From Candidatus Zambryskibacteria bacterium CG11_big_fil_rev_8_21_14_0_20_42_18 (GTDB lineage: Bacteria; Patescibacteriota; Minisyncoccia; Phycocordibacterales; Zambryskibacteraceae), in NCBI GenBank assembly GCA_002787855.1, contig PCVB01000007.1, forward strand, positions 1 through 36,487: DNA of 36,487 bases. The letters are read 5' to 3'. The translations under genes were made by a program, and so were the position numbers. Shown here in pieces: positions 15,248-22,567 of this stretch (positions are counted from its first letter, which is position 1; every line of letters begins with the position of its first letter). The notes under the pieces are model-generated. The model saw nothing but the letters and a program-made list of their open reading frames with translations, searched no databases and was not told the origin of the DNA.

Positions 15248-15637
15248 ATGGTTAAAGCTGAAACAACCACAAAAAAGGTAGTAAAAAAGGCCATTAAGAA
15301 AACCTCAGATAAGGCCTTGTTTGCAGTCTTTGCCACCGGAGGCAAGCAATACCGTGTCTCCACGGGTGACTTGGTAAAGATAGAGAAACTAGCTGGCGAT
15401 GAGCATAAAGAAGGGGAGAAGCTAGTCTTCGACCATGTACTCCTAGTGGATAATGGGGAAAGCGAGACTACCATCGGTACGCCCTTTATCAAAGGCGCGA
15501 AGGTGGAAGCTACTTTAAATAAAATTGGCCGATACAAAACTGTCGACGTTATCAAATATAAACAAAAGTCTCGTTACTTCAAAAAATACGGTCACCGCCA
15601 ACCATATTTCGAAATCAAAATAAGTTCAATTATTTAG
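15248..15637 (+). CDS. rplU: 50S ribosomal protein bL21
   Basis: A large-subunit protein that binds 23S rRNA. The 129-residue protein has a lysine-rich N-terminal extension of about 22 residues before the core, which reads FAVFATGGKQYRVSTGDLVKIE, then VLLVDN, GTPFIKGAKVEATL and KYKQKSRYFKKYGHRQPYFEIKI. The extension is longer than in E. coli bL21 (103 residues). It lies 7 nt after rmuC, apparently co-transcribed, and is not next to rpmA, its usual partner, which is 5.7 kb away. Its 3' end overlaps recR by 8 nt. Confidence 0.93.
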   Translation: MVKAETTTKKVVKKAIKKTSDKALFAVFATGGKQYRVSTGDLVKIEKLAGDEHKEGEKLVFDHVLLVDNGESETTIGTPFIKGAKVEATLNKIGRYKTVDVIKYKQKSRYFKKYGHRQPYFEIKISSII

Positions 15638-16238
15638 TTCTGTGTAGGAATGCATTCTTGAGAGTTTCGGGATCAGCGTATTCAAGTTCAGAACCCGTAG
15701 AGAGACCTCGGCCCAAGGTTGAGAAGATAACGGGCAAGTCTTTATACTTTTGTTTTATAAACTCTGCCGTGTTTTCTCCATCAAGGTTTGCATTCATGGC
15801 TAGGATAATTTCTTTCAATCCATCTTTAACCCCCTTCTTTATTCTCGTGGCTAATTCTTTATCCCGAATTCTTTTCTCGGGTTCTTTTTCTAAAATCGGT
15901 ATCACTCCACCTAAGATAAAATAGAGACCCTTGTAACTACCCGCTCTCTCTAAAGATTCGCAATCCACATCTCTCGGCACAACCATAAGCATGGAGGTTT
16001 CCCTCGACTCATCTGAACAGATAGAACATAGCGACTGCCTCGAACTTTCTAATGGAAAAAATCTCATGCAGGCTTGGCACTGAATAATCTCTTTCTTCAG
16101 ACTTTGAATCGCTTTTACGAGCTCTCCAGAATAATCACCATTTCTTGACAGAAGAAAATATACAAAACGCTTGGCTTGTCTCGGTCCAATACCCGGTAGA
16201 CGAGAGAATATCTCCGAAAGTTTTTCTATTGAATTCAT
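15630..16238 (-). CDS. recR: recombination protein RecR
   Basis: Works with RecF/RecO to load RecA at gaps. The 202-residue form (usual about 200) has an N-terminal helix-hairpin-helix (FSRLPGIGPRQAKRFVYF), a four-cysteine zinc finger (CQAC at the front and CSIC at the back), and a TOPRIM domain (MLMVVPRDVDCESLE; ILAMNANLDGENTAEFI, with the family's acidic residue), ending in the RecR-specific TLGRGLSTGSELEYADPETL. The frame extends to 16277, but ATG 16238 gives the family N-terminus and lies 4 nt after the dnaB stop, so dnaB-recR form an operon. Confidence 0.93.
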   Translation of the reverse strand: MNSIEKLSEIFSRLPGIGPRQAKRFVYFLLSRNGDYSGELVKAIQSLKKEIIQCQACMRFFPLESSRQSLCSICSDESRETSMLMVVPRDVDCESLERAGSYKGLYFILGGVIPILEKEPEKRIRDKELATRIKKGVKDGLKEIILAMNANLDGENTAEFIKQKYKDLPVIFSTLGRGLSTGSELEYADPETLKNAFLHRTK

Positions 16239-16242
16239 CCTA

Positions 16243-17661
16243 TTAGAGATTTTTAAACTCCTCGTCTGCTTTGCCATAGTTTGAATAATCTATCTCGACA
16301 AAGGTGTTAAAGCGGGTGTGATAGTCGAGGGTGGCAGTACCCAAAGGTCCATTTCTATGTTTGGCGATGATGAGCTCCTTCCTTTGGACCTCCTTCATCT
16401 TGCCACTGTCATCGCGGATATCGTCCTCATTGGAGTGGATAAACATGACCAGGTCGGCATCTTGTTCAATAGAACCCGAATCTCGAAGGTCAGAGAGTTT
16501 GGGTTTGCCACCACGAGTCTCAATGGCTCTAGAAAGCTGTGAGAGGGCTATTACGGGGATATTGAGCTCACGGGCAAGGTGTTTGAGGGAACGAGAAATC
16601 TCTGTAACCTGTTGAACCAAGGAGTCATTGGTGCGCGCGCTCGAAGGGGCCATGAGCTGTAGATAATCAACGATTAGAAGCTTAAGTCCCTTCTCAATCT
16701 TAAGTTTGCGAGCCGCTGAACGCATTTTCATAATAGTGTTTCCGGGCTGGTCATCTATATAAATAGGGGTGCGAGAGAGTTCATCGAGAGCGTCACGAAC
16801 ATTTTTGAAAACATCATCACGCCAAGTCCCTTTTTGAGTGCGAATACCTTTCCTTATGACAGACGAATCGGTGCGTGACTGAGCAGCCACGATACGATCA
16901 ACAAGCTGGTCTGCGCTCATCTCAAGAGAAAAGATGCCCACAGGGGTTTGATGAACACTGGCGGTTCTCCTTGCAATATCGAGAGCCAAAGCGGTCTTGC
17001 CCACAGAGGGGCGAGCGGCAATGATGATGAGATCGGAGTTTTGAAATCCTCCCAAAATATCATCAAGAGATTTGAAGCCGGTTGGAACTCCGCGAAGTTC
17101 ATGCTCGGCTGAAGAAAGTTTTTCAAAACGCTCGAAGGCTTCGTGGAGAAGGGGAAGTAGATCTCTAAAGCGCGCGCTCCCAGCAAAGCGTTCAGTGATA
17201 TCGAAAACTTTTTTCTCTGCATGGTCAAGAATTTCTTCAAGTTCACCGGCCTCATTAAAACCAAGATGCGAAAGAAATTCCGATGCTTCGATAAGTTGAC
17301 GCATCATATACTTCTTCATTACTATCTCGGCATAGTGCTTGGCGTTGGCAGAAGAGGGAACAGCCGAAGAAAGTTCTGCCAGATATGTAGCCCCACCGAC
17401 ACGTTCAAGCAAATCTTTTTCCTTCATTCTCGAAGAAAGAGAGAGGATGTCTATCGGTTGATGCTTGCCGAAAAGTTCGAGCATCGTTTCAAAAACTGTT
17501 TTATGCTTCTCAAAATAGAAGGAGGCGGGTGTTACAATGTCGAGCACCTCATAAATGGCATCTGGACGAAGCATGATAGACCCAAGAAGAGCCATCTCGG
17601 CCTCTAGACTATGTGGTGGGATACGTAAGCCCGTTCTCTCGTCTAAAGAAGTAACCTGCAT
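16243..17661 (-). CDS. dnaB: replicative DNA helicase DnaB
   Basis: Hexameric 5'-3' helicase of the replication fork. The 472-residue protein has the N-terminal primase-interaction domain (PPHSLEAEMALLGSIM and on), a linker, then the RecA-like motor: Walker A ARPSVGKTA at 216-224, SLEMS at the H1a position, Walker B LLIVDYLQLM near 330, and the H3/H4 region ALSQLSRAIE. SDLRDSGSIEQDADLVMF is the classical DnaB signature. No intein. ATG at 17661 lies 6 nt after an extended -10, suggesting a leaderless mRNA. recR follows. Confidence 0.95.
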   Translation of the reverse strand: MQVTSLDERTGLRIPPHSLEAEMALLGSIMLRPDAIYEVLDIVTPASFYFEKHKTVFETMLELFGKHQPIDILSLSSRMKEKDLLERVGGATYLAELSSAVPSSANAKHYAEIVMKKYMMRQLIEASEFLSHLGFNEAGELEEILDHAEKKVFDITERFAGSARFRDLLPLLHEAFERFEKLSSAEHELRGVPTGFKSLDDILGGFQNSDLIIIAARPSVGKTALALDIARRTASVHQTPVGIFSLEMSADQLVDRIVAAQSRTDSSVIRKGIRTQKGTWRDDVFKNVRDALDELSRTPIYIDDQPGNTIMKMRSAARKLKIEKGLKLLIVDYLQLMAPSSARTNDSLVQQVTEISRSLKHLARELNIPVIALSQLSRAIETRGGKPKLSDLRDSGSIEQDADLVMFIHSNEDDIRDDSGKMKEVQRKELIIAKHRNGPLGTATLDYHTRFNTFVEIDYSNYGKADEEFKNL

Positions 17662-17667
17662 AGCCCC

Positions 17668-17676
17668 ATGCTACCA
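17668..17676 (-). promoter_or_regulatory. extended -10 promoter of dnaB, leaderless type
   Basis: Minus strand TGG-TAGCAT (17676 to 17668) matches an extended -10. The hexamer ends 6 nt before the dnaB ATG. The GGGG between could also act as a weak ribosome-binding site. Confidence 0.45.
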
Positions 17677-17718
17677 GTCAGGAGGCATTTCGCAAAGCGA
17701 GAAATTGGGGGAAAACTA

Positions 17719-18069
17719 GTGTGTAAGCTGGGGAGAAGATACTTAAAGGCAATTCTAGTTCTGTGCGCAGTTTTACTGTCCGCAATCGCCGCTAGTTGCA
17801 TGACCAAGGAAGAATACGAGGCGACTATTTACCTCAAGCCGGTGGTCAACGACTGGGTTCCCTACGATACCGTTGAGGTCGTAGAGCAAGTCAAGAAGAT
17901 TAATGGACTCGAGATTGCACGAGTAATTGTCAGGCGCGGTGACGGCTATCTATTCTCTGCGATGGTCATCCCCGTTCGCTATATCCCCGTTGGCTCAACG
18001 GTCAAGATCGTGGAGGTGCGGTACAGGAATGATCCACACATAGAGGCGTGGTTTCTGATGGTGCTATGA
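17719..18069 (+). CDS. small secreted or lipoprotein-like protein, probably acquired
   Basis: Not recognised. I chose GTG 17719 over the longer frame from 17668 because GGGGGA lies 7 nt upstream and the product then starts with a clean signal peptide: MCKLGRRYLK, a hydrophobic helix, and SAIAASC near residue 27, a loose lipobox. The remaining ~90 residues look like a small beta-rich domain (VVEQVKKINGLEIARVIVRR, MVIPVRYIPVGSTVKIVEVRYR). The coding sequence is about 55% GC in two 60-nt blocks that I counted (17821-17880, 17941-18000), against 38-48% in the neighbouring dnaB and cysS blocks that I counted. It stands alone between two opposite-strand genes with its own terminator. Transfer from another organism is inferred. 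Confidence 0.6.
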   Translation: MCKLGRRYLKAILVLCAVLLSAIAASCMTKEEYEATIYLKPVVNDWVPYDTVEVVEQVKKINGLEIARVIVRRGDGYLFSAMVIPVRYIPVGSTVKIVEVRYRNDPHIEAWFLMVL

Positions 18070-18084
18070 GCATCTCTGTTCTCG

Positions 18085-18122
18085 GGCTCCCATTCATTTG
18101 CGTGGGGGCCTTTTGTTTTTTA
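18085..18122 (+). terminator. rho-independent terminator of the small secreted protein gene
   Basis: An 8-bp G/C-rich stem (18085-18092 with 18103-18110, one G-T pair) with a 10-nt loop, followed by TTTTGTTTTTT. It lies 15 nt after the stop codon. Confidence 0.85.
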
Positions 18123-18157
18123 GACTTGAACCATAAATAATGTGAAGTGAAAGTATA

Positions 18158-19549
18158 TTATGATTTAGAAATTTTCTGACCTGAAGGAGTGTCTTCAACT
18201 ATAAAACCGAGTTTTTTAATTTTTTCTCTAAGCTCATCTGCCTTTGAGTAGTCATTGGCTACACGAGCTTTATCACGCTCATTCATCAGCTTGGCCACGT
18301 CTTCTGGAATATCCTTAACCTCATACTCATTGTGTTCGAGATCCAAACCTAGTACCTTGTCAAATTCCAGAAGGGTAGCACGCTTATTCTCATCTGAAAC
18401 ATTAGAGTCTTTAACAAGCTTCCAAACTATAGCGATCGCCTCCGGAGTGTTGAGATCATTTTCTAAAGTCTCTTCAAATTCTTTCTTATACCCACCCTCT
18501 ATTCCACCATTCGCACGAATTAGACCAGCAAATATCTCTTTGAGTTTTCGGTAAGCGTTTTCGGCTGCTTCCAGAGCTTCCCAACTAAAATTAGTTGGGG
18601 TTCGGTAGTGAGAGAGAAGAAGGAAATAGCGATAGGCAAGTGGAGAGAAACCCTTTTGAATCAGATTTTGCAACGTGAGAATCTCTCCTTTACTTTTAGC
18701 CATCTTTTCGCCTGTAATATTCAGAAGCCATTCGTTATGAAGCCAGTAGTTGGCAAGTGTAGTGCCGAAGGCTCCTTCCGACTGGGCGATTTCATTATTG
18801 TGATGGATGGCAATATGCTCGATACCGCCGGTATGGATGTCAAATGGTTGTCCCAATAATTCCCTAGACATCGCCGAACATTCTATGTGCCAACCAGGGA
18901 AACCCCGACCCCACTTCGAGGCAAAGCCCATCTTATCGTCGTAAGACAACTTCCAGAGGACAAAATCTCGAGGATTTCTCTTTTGGTCTTCCGCCCCAAC
19001 CACTCTTGACCGGCTTTCATCAATTGGGGTAAGACCACCAAGTTTGCCATAGTCTTCGAGCTTAGAAGTATCAAAATAGATGCCATCCGGAAGTGAATAG
19101 GCGAAGCCTTTCTGCTCAAGCGCCTCGACGAGCGCCATCTCGGCGGCGAGATATTCCGTAGCGCGCGGAAAATATTGCGGCATCTCAATATTAAGAGCTT
19201 TCAAGTCTTCTTTAAAAGTTCCTTCGTATTTATCGGCAAGCTTTTTCAAACCATTAAGTGTAAGCGGCAGGCCTTCGCGCTTAAGACCCTTGACCATTTT
19301 GTCATCGCCGGTATCAGCATCTGATGTCAAATGTCCGATGTCGGTGATGTTGACTACCTGAGTCACCTCTGATCCGAGGTATTCAAAAGTGCGGCGCAGA
19401 GTGTCGGCGAAGACATACGAACGTAGGTTACCTATATGGGCGTAGTCGTAGACAGTCGGGCCACAGTGATACATTCCGACGTGGCCTCGCTTAATCGGCT
19501 TAAATTCCTCGAGGGAATTAGAGAGGGTGTTGTGAAGTTTGATAGCCAC
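18158..19549 (-). CDS. cysS: cysteinyl-tRNA synthetase
   Basis: Class I synthetase for tRNA-Cys. The 463-residue protein has the zinc-binding start MYHCGPTVYDYAHIGNLR (Cys plus the HIGH-type HIGN), GWHIECSAM with the second zinc-site cysteine, HHNNEIAQSE, and the KMSKS loop written KMAKSKGE. The C-terminus has the helical region and a KADELREKIKKLGFIVEDT tail typical of the family. Length is normal. Start is GTG at 19549, exactly 6 nt after a perfect TATAAT, so a leaderless transcript is likely. It diverges from the S41 protease gene. Confidence 0.95.
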   Translation of the reverse strand: MAIKLHNTLSNSLEEFKPIKRGHVGMYHCGPTVYDYAHIGNLRSYVFADTLRRTFEYLGSEVTQVVNITDIGHLTSDADTGDDKMVKGLKREGLPLTLNGLKKLADKYEGTFKEDLKALNIEMPQYFPRATEYLAAEMALVEALEQKGFAYSLPDGIYFDTSKLEDYGKLGGLTPIDESRSRVVGAEDQKRNPRDFVLWKLSYDDKMGFASKWGRGFPGWHIECSAMSRELLGQPFDIHTGGIEHIAIHHNNEIAQSEGAFGTTLANYWLHNEWLLNITGEKMAKSKGEILTLQNLIQKGFSPLAYRYFLLLSHYRTPTNFSWEALEAAENAYRKLKEIFAGLIRANGGIEGGYKKEFEETLENDLNTPEAIAIVWKLVKDSNVSDENKRATLLEFDKVLGLDLEHNEYEVKDIPEDVAKLMNERDKARVANDYSKADELREKIKKLGFIVEDTPSGQKISKS

Positions 19550-19552
19550 AAC

Positions 19553-19580
19553 TTCATTATAACAGGAAAGGTGTTATAAT
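19553..19580. promoter_or_regulatory. overlapping divergent promoters of cysS and the S41 protease gene
   Basis: Minus: TATAAT (19561 to 19556), 6 nt before the cysS GTG. Plus: TTCATT (19553-19558), 16-nt spacer, TATAAT (19575-19580), 7 nt before the protease ATG. The whole control region fits in 38 nt and both transcripts should be leaderless. Confidence 0.7.
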
Positions 19581-19587
19581 CTTGTGA

Positions 19588-20808
19588 ATGGAATTTTTAA
19601 GGAAACACGCCGCTCTTCTGTTGCTTGGGACGATTATCGCCATAAGCTTTTACAGTTTCGGTTTTAATTCAGGAGAAAAGAGTCTTTCTACGTCAGTAGT
19701 TGGTATAGAAAATACCATGGAAGGTCAACCACTCAATGTTGACTTTGCCCCATTCTGGAAAGCCTGGAATCTCATCAATGAGAAATACGTACCAGCAAGC
19801 ACTACCCTCAAAACAGTAGACAATCAACAAAAGGTCTGGGGGGCTATCCAAGGACTCACGGGCGCGCTCGGAGACCCTTACACAGTCTTTTTCCCACCTA
19901 TCGAATCGAAACTTTTCGAAGCAGATATCCGAGGAAATTTTGAAGGTGTTGGTATGGAGATACTTGCGCAAGAAGGGGCGATAGTAGTCATAGCGCCATT
20001 AAAAGAATCCCCGGCAGAAAGAGCCGGTATTGTCGCTGGTGATCGAATTATTAAAATCAACGGCCAGGAAACAAGTAGTCTCTCCACCGAGGATGCCGTA
20101 CAACTTATCCGTGGCAAGAAAGGCACTACCGTTACCTTCACTGTTTTTAGAAACGAGGTAGATGAGTCGTTTGAAGTTAAAGTGGTGCGCGACGTTATTG
20201 ATATTCCAACCATTAACACGCGGGAATTACCGGGAGGTATTTTTGTTATCGAGCTTTACAATTTCTCTGCTCAATCACCTAATCTCTTTAGAGCTGCCCT
20301 GCGAGAATTTATCACATCAAAAAACGATAAGCTAATACTTGACCTGCGAAATAACCCCGGAGGCTTTTTGGAAGCAGCCATAGATATGGCCAGTTGGTTC
20401 CTACCCTCTAGCAAGGTGGTGGTCAGAGAAGACTTTGGAAAAGAGCATGAAGAGAAGATTTACAGGAGCAAGGGCTACGATATTTTTACTGATAACCTAA
20501 AATTTGTAATACTCGTAGACGGCGGGTCTGCCTCGGCTTCAGAAATATTGGCTGGAGCGCTAGCGGAACATGGCAGAGCCAGACTAGTGGGAGGAAAAAC
20601 CTTTGGCAAGGGTTCTGTCCAAGAACTAGTCGATATCACGTCGGAAACTTCTCTCAAAATTACTATTGCTCGTTGGCTCACTCCGAACGGTGTTTCTATC
20701 TCTCAAAATGGTATCGAACCAGAATTCCCTGTGGAATATACTCTCGAAGATAGAAAAGCCGGGCGCGATCCTCAATTTGAAAAAGCCGTGGAAATAGTTA
20801 AACAATAA
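19588..20808 (+). CDS. ctpA: S41 family C-terminal processing peptidase
   Basis: A periplasm- or surface-facing serine protease of the Tsp/CtpA family, known to trim exported proteins and control murein hydrolases. The 406-residue protein has an N-terminal membrane helix (about 8-26), then a PDZ domain (about 105-190: GVGMEILAQEGAIVVIAPLKESPAERAG, GDRIIKINGQET). The S41 core carries LILDLRNNPGG, the nucleophile in DGGSASASEILAGAL, and the general-base lysine in GGKTFGKGSVQ. All catalytic parts are present. Followed by the bL9 gene 11 nt later, probably one transcript. Confidence 0.92.
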   Translation: MEFLRKHAALLLLGTIIAISFYSFGFNSGEKSLSTSVVGIENTMEGQPLNVDFAPFWKAWNLINEKYVPASTTLKTVDNQQKVWGAIQGLTGALGDPYTVFFPPIESKLFEADIRGNFEGVGMEILAQEGAIVVIAPLKESPAERAGIVAGDRIIKINGQETSSLSTEDAVQLIRGKKGTTVTFTVFRNEVDESFEVKVVRDVIDIPTINTRELPGGIFVIELYNFSAQSPNLFRAALREFITSKNDKLILDLRNNPGGFLEAAIDMASWFLPSSKVVVREDFGKEHEEKIYRSKGYDIFTDNLKFVILVDGGSASASEILAGALAEHGRARLVGGKTFGKGSVQELVDITSETSLKITIARWLTPNGVSISQNGIEPEFPVEYTLEDRKAGRDPQFEKAVEIVKQ

Positions 20809-20819
20809 ACAAACAAAAA

Positions 20820-21086
20820 ATGAAAGTAATTTTACTCAAAGACGTAAAAGGGGTAGGGAAGAGGTTTGAGGAGAAAAAGGTTTCTGATGGATACGCTTCC
20901 AATTTCCTTATCCCCAGAGACCTAGCCATTATGGCAGATACGGCAGGGGTGACCAAAGTGAAACAGCTCAAAGAACAGGAAGGGGTCAAAAGAGTTGTTG
21001 AGGAGCAAAAAATAAATGAAAAGGAGTCCAAGCGACTTGAGAAACACTTAGAACTAGAGAAGTTTAGGAGGGAACAACATTCATAA
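20820..21086 (+). CDS. rplI: 50S ribosomal protein bL9, N-terminal domain only
   Basis: bL9 normally has about 150 residues: a small rRNA-binding domain, a long connecting helix and a C-terminal domain. This 88-residue protein has the N-terminal domain (MKVILLKDVKGVGKRFEEKKVSDGYASNFLIPR, matching the family signature G-x-x-V-x-V-x-x-GYxRNxLxP in layout) and a charged helix (about 50-88), then stops. The missing half cannot be recovered in another frame because the 3' end overlaps convergent rpmA. CPR lineages are reported to lose bL9 repeatedly, so this may be an intermediate. Follows ctpA closely; no Shine-Dalgarno seen. Confidence 0.8.
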   Translation: MKVILLKDVKGVGKRFEEKKVSDGYASNFLIPRDLAIMADTAGVTKVKQLKEQEGVKRVVEEQKINEKESKRLEKHLELEKFRREQHS

Positions 21087-21342
21087 CCTTCTTTTTGATA
21101 ACACTATTGTCAAAATGAACTTTACGTTTATAGGTCAAAGAGACTAGACCATTTTTGTCTGCAAAGAGAGTATGGTCCTTGCCCATTGATACATTTTTTC
21201 CTGGGAGGATATCAGTGCCACGTTGACGTACCAAAATAGACCCAACTTGAATAAGGGAGCCTGGCGCGACCTTGATTCCGAGATATTTTGGGTTTGAGTC
21301 TCGGCCGTTTTTAGTTGTACCTGCTGATTTTTTATGTGCCAT
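21064..21342 (-). CDS. rpmA: 50S ribosomal protein bL27
   Basis: A large-subunit protein whose N-terminal tail reaches the peptidyl transferase centre. The 92-residue protein starts MAHKKSAGTTKNGRDSNPKYLGIK, the standard family opening with no N-terminal cleavage extension. It continues with GSILVRQRGTDILPGKNVSMGKDHTLFA. It is normally next to rplU, but here stands alone on the opposite strand, with its 3' end overlapping the truncated bL9 gene by 23 nt. Confidence 0.95.
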   Translation of the reverse strand: MAHKKSAGTTKNGRDSNPKYLGIKVAPGSLIQVGSILVRQRGTDILPGKNVSMGKDHTLFADKNGLVSLTYKRKVHFDNSVIKKKVMNVVPS

Positions 21343-21347
21343 ACTTG

Positions 21348-21377
21348 TTTACCCCGAGCTTGTCGAGGGGGTATAAT
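21348..21377 (+). promoter_or_regulatory. promoter of the Ada-like domain membrane protein, with a REP-like palindrome
   Basis: TTTACC (21348-21353), 18-nt spacer and TATAAT (21372-21377), ending 8 nt before the ATG at 21386. The spacer is an imperfect inverted repeat, CCCCGAGCTTGTCGAGGGG (21352-21370); the core GAGCTTGTCGA resembles repetitive extragenic palindromes common in many genomes. Confidence 0.5.
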
Positions 21378-21385
21378 TAAGCCTT

Positions 21386-21820
21386 ATGAATATACCAGAA
21401 ACGTTTTCCTATGACAAGGAGGGGAAGGTAGAGCGTTTTCCTTTATTCAAAAAACTTTTCCTCTCTGCCACCATTATTCTCGTAGCCAGCCTTTCCTTTG
21501 GCATTGGTCGACTGTCAGTAGTGGGGGATAGGGAGCCTATAAAAATTGAGTACGACGAACAACTAATAACGGACAACCGACAACCGACAACAAGTACAAG
21601 CCAGACAGCGACAGTCATAAATACGACCGAGAAGAAGCTTGCCCCACCAAGTGTTAGTAGCGACGGCGGAGTGGTCGTCTCTAAAAACGGTATTCGTTAT
21701 CATTATCTGCATTGTTCTGGAGCCAAACAGATAAAAGAAGAGAATAAAATATTTTTTGCCACACCTGAAGCGGCCGAAGCGGCTGGTTATAGTCTCGCTG
21801 CCAATTGTTCACCTAAATGA
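21386..21820 (+). CDS. membrane protein with C-terminal Ada-like metal-binding domain
   Basis: A 144-residue protein: N-terminal cytoplasmic segment, one transmembrane helix (about 24-44), a Thr/Ser/Gln-rich linker, and a C-terminal domain of about 48 residues. The domain reads VVSKNGIRYHYLHCSGAKQI, then FATPEAAEAAGYSLAANC. This matches the small Cys/His domain related to the zinc-binding part of Ada that is often appended to nucleases and exported proteins: one Cys follows YHYLH and the last closes the domain. The likely location is outside the membrane; ligand and role are unknown. ATG lies 8 nt past a TATAAT, so the mRNA is probably leaderless. Confidence 0.6.
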   Translation: MNIPETFSYDKEGKVERFPLFKKLFLSATIILVASLSFGIGRLSVVGDREPIKIEYDEQLITDNRQPTTSTSQTATVINTTEKKLAPPSVSSDGGVVVSKNGIRYHYLHCSGAKQIKEENKIFFATPEAAEAAGYSLAANCSPK

Positions 21821-21899
21821 GGTGTGGATAAGTTAAGTAAATGTTAGATTATATGGCTCTATTAAGCTATATATTACTTGTATTTAGACCATCAAATCC

Positions 21900-21928
21900 T
21901 TGACTTCCTAATCTGAATCTGCTATTAT
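21900..21928 (+). promoter_or_regulatory. strong sigma-70-type promoter of the lysozyme-like gene
   Basis: TTGACT (21900-21905), exactly 17 nt, TATTAT (21923-21928). This is the best -35/-10 pair in the window. Transcription would begin near 21935, about 110 nt before the first usable start codon, unlike the leaderless promoters nearby. Confidence 0.8.
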
Positions 21929-21933
21929 AGTGG

Positions 21934-21975
21934 TAAGTCAGCTGGTGCTGGCTTTTCATTTAGGGGAGCCCTTAC
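21934..21975 (+). promoter_or_regulatory. structured 5' leader, possible three-way junction
   Basis: At the predicted transcript start, GTAAG (21934-21938 on my count, give or take one) pairs with CTTAC (21971-21975). They enclose two hairpins: CAGC-TGGT-GCTG, and GCTTTTC-ATTTA-GGGGAGC (7 pairs including three G-T). All parts fit with almost no unpaired bases. I could not match it to a known riboswitch class by eye. Confidence 0.4.
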
Positions 21976-22044
21976 GGATACAGATACCTAAAATTAGAAG
22001 TTTATCTTACTGTTATTTTACAGCTTACGACTTTTAGTCTTCTG

Positions 22045-22506
22045 TTGAGCCTCTCATCTTCGGCCGTTGCTGTATTACCTGCGATCCCATCGCTCGTAAT
22101 GCCTACGATTGAAGGGGGGGTACAGGCAGAATCATTACCCAAAGAAGTAAGAGCAGAAGACTATCAACCGATTACAGATTCAAAGAATATCGAAAGATTC
22201 GTTAATGATTATTTCGCCGATATTCCAATCCTCGCTGAGATTGCAAAATGTGAGTCACGTTACCGACACTATAATTCAAAAGGTAACATTCTGAAAGGAG
22301 AGGAAAACAGCTACGACAGAGGAGTGATGCAGATTAACCTCTCGTATCACGCTAAAACTGCAGAGAAACTTGGTCTAGATATCCAAAATCTCGATGATAA
22401 CGTCAAATATGCTCGCTATCTATATGAGAAACAGGGTGCTAAGCCTTGGATGTCCTCTTCAGCTTGTTGGGCAAAGTTTAATCAATCTGAAATCGCTAAG
22501 AGATAA
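22045..22506 (+). CDS. lysozyme-like (transglycosylase SLT-type) protein, unclear start
   Basis: The C-terminal ~110 residues look like a small goose-type/SLT lysozyme fold: ILAEIAKCESRYRHYNS with the likely catalytic Glu in KCESRYRH, a DRGVMQINLSYH segment like the GLMQI motif, NVKYARYLYEKQG, and a closing tryptophan-rich WMSSSACWAKF. It would cut or bind peptidoglycan. The start is a problem: TTG 22045 gives a product without a proper signal peptide, while the same frame stays open to 21964 and encodes a good hydrophobic signal (YLTVILQLTTFSLLLSL) but contains no ATG, GTG or earlier TTG. The true start may be a rare codon (ATT 22015, CTG 22042) or hidden by a sequence error. Ends before a strong terminator. 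Confidence 0.65.
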   Translation: MSLSSSAVAVLPAIPSLVMPTIEGGVQAESLPKEVRAEDYQPITDSKNIERFVNDYFADIPILAEIAKCESRYRHYNSKGNILKGEENSYDRGVMQINLSYHAKTAEKLGLDIQNLDDNVKYARYLYEKQGAKPWMSSSACWAKFNQSEIAKR

Positions 22507-22526
22507 AATCTCTTAAACTAAAATCT

Positions 22527-22567
22527 AAATAAACAAACCCCCGCCAATGGCGGGGGGTTGTTTATTT
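22527..22567. terminator. bidirectional terminator between the lysozyme-like gene and xer
   Basis: Arms 22527-22545 and 22549-22567 form 18 of 19 pairs around an AAT loop, with a G/C-rich core and A/T-rich outer stem giving T-rich tails on both strands. The right arm overlaps the 3' end of the convergent recombinase gene. Confidence 0.9.

Noticed and set aside
4084..17661. Inteins in gyrB, nrdJ or dnaB, which are common hosts
   Set aside because: All three have normal lengths and uninterrupted motifs.
17668..17718. ATG 17668 as start of the small secreted protein
   Set aside because: It adds 17 residues ahead of the signal peptide and overlaps the dnaB promoter; GTG 17719 has a ribosome-binding sequence and gives a clean signal peptide.
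21934..22044. c-di-AMP (ydaO) riboswitch before the lysozyme-like gene
   Set aside because: Pieces such as GTCAGCTGG and GGGGAGCC recall ydaO elements, but they occur in the wrong order and the leader seems too short for the full fold.
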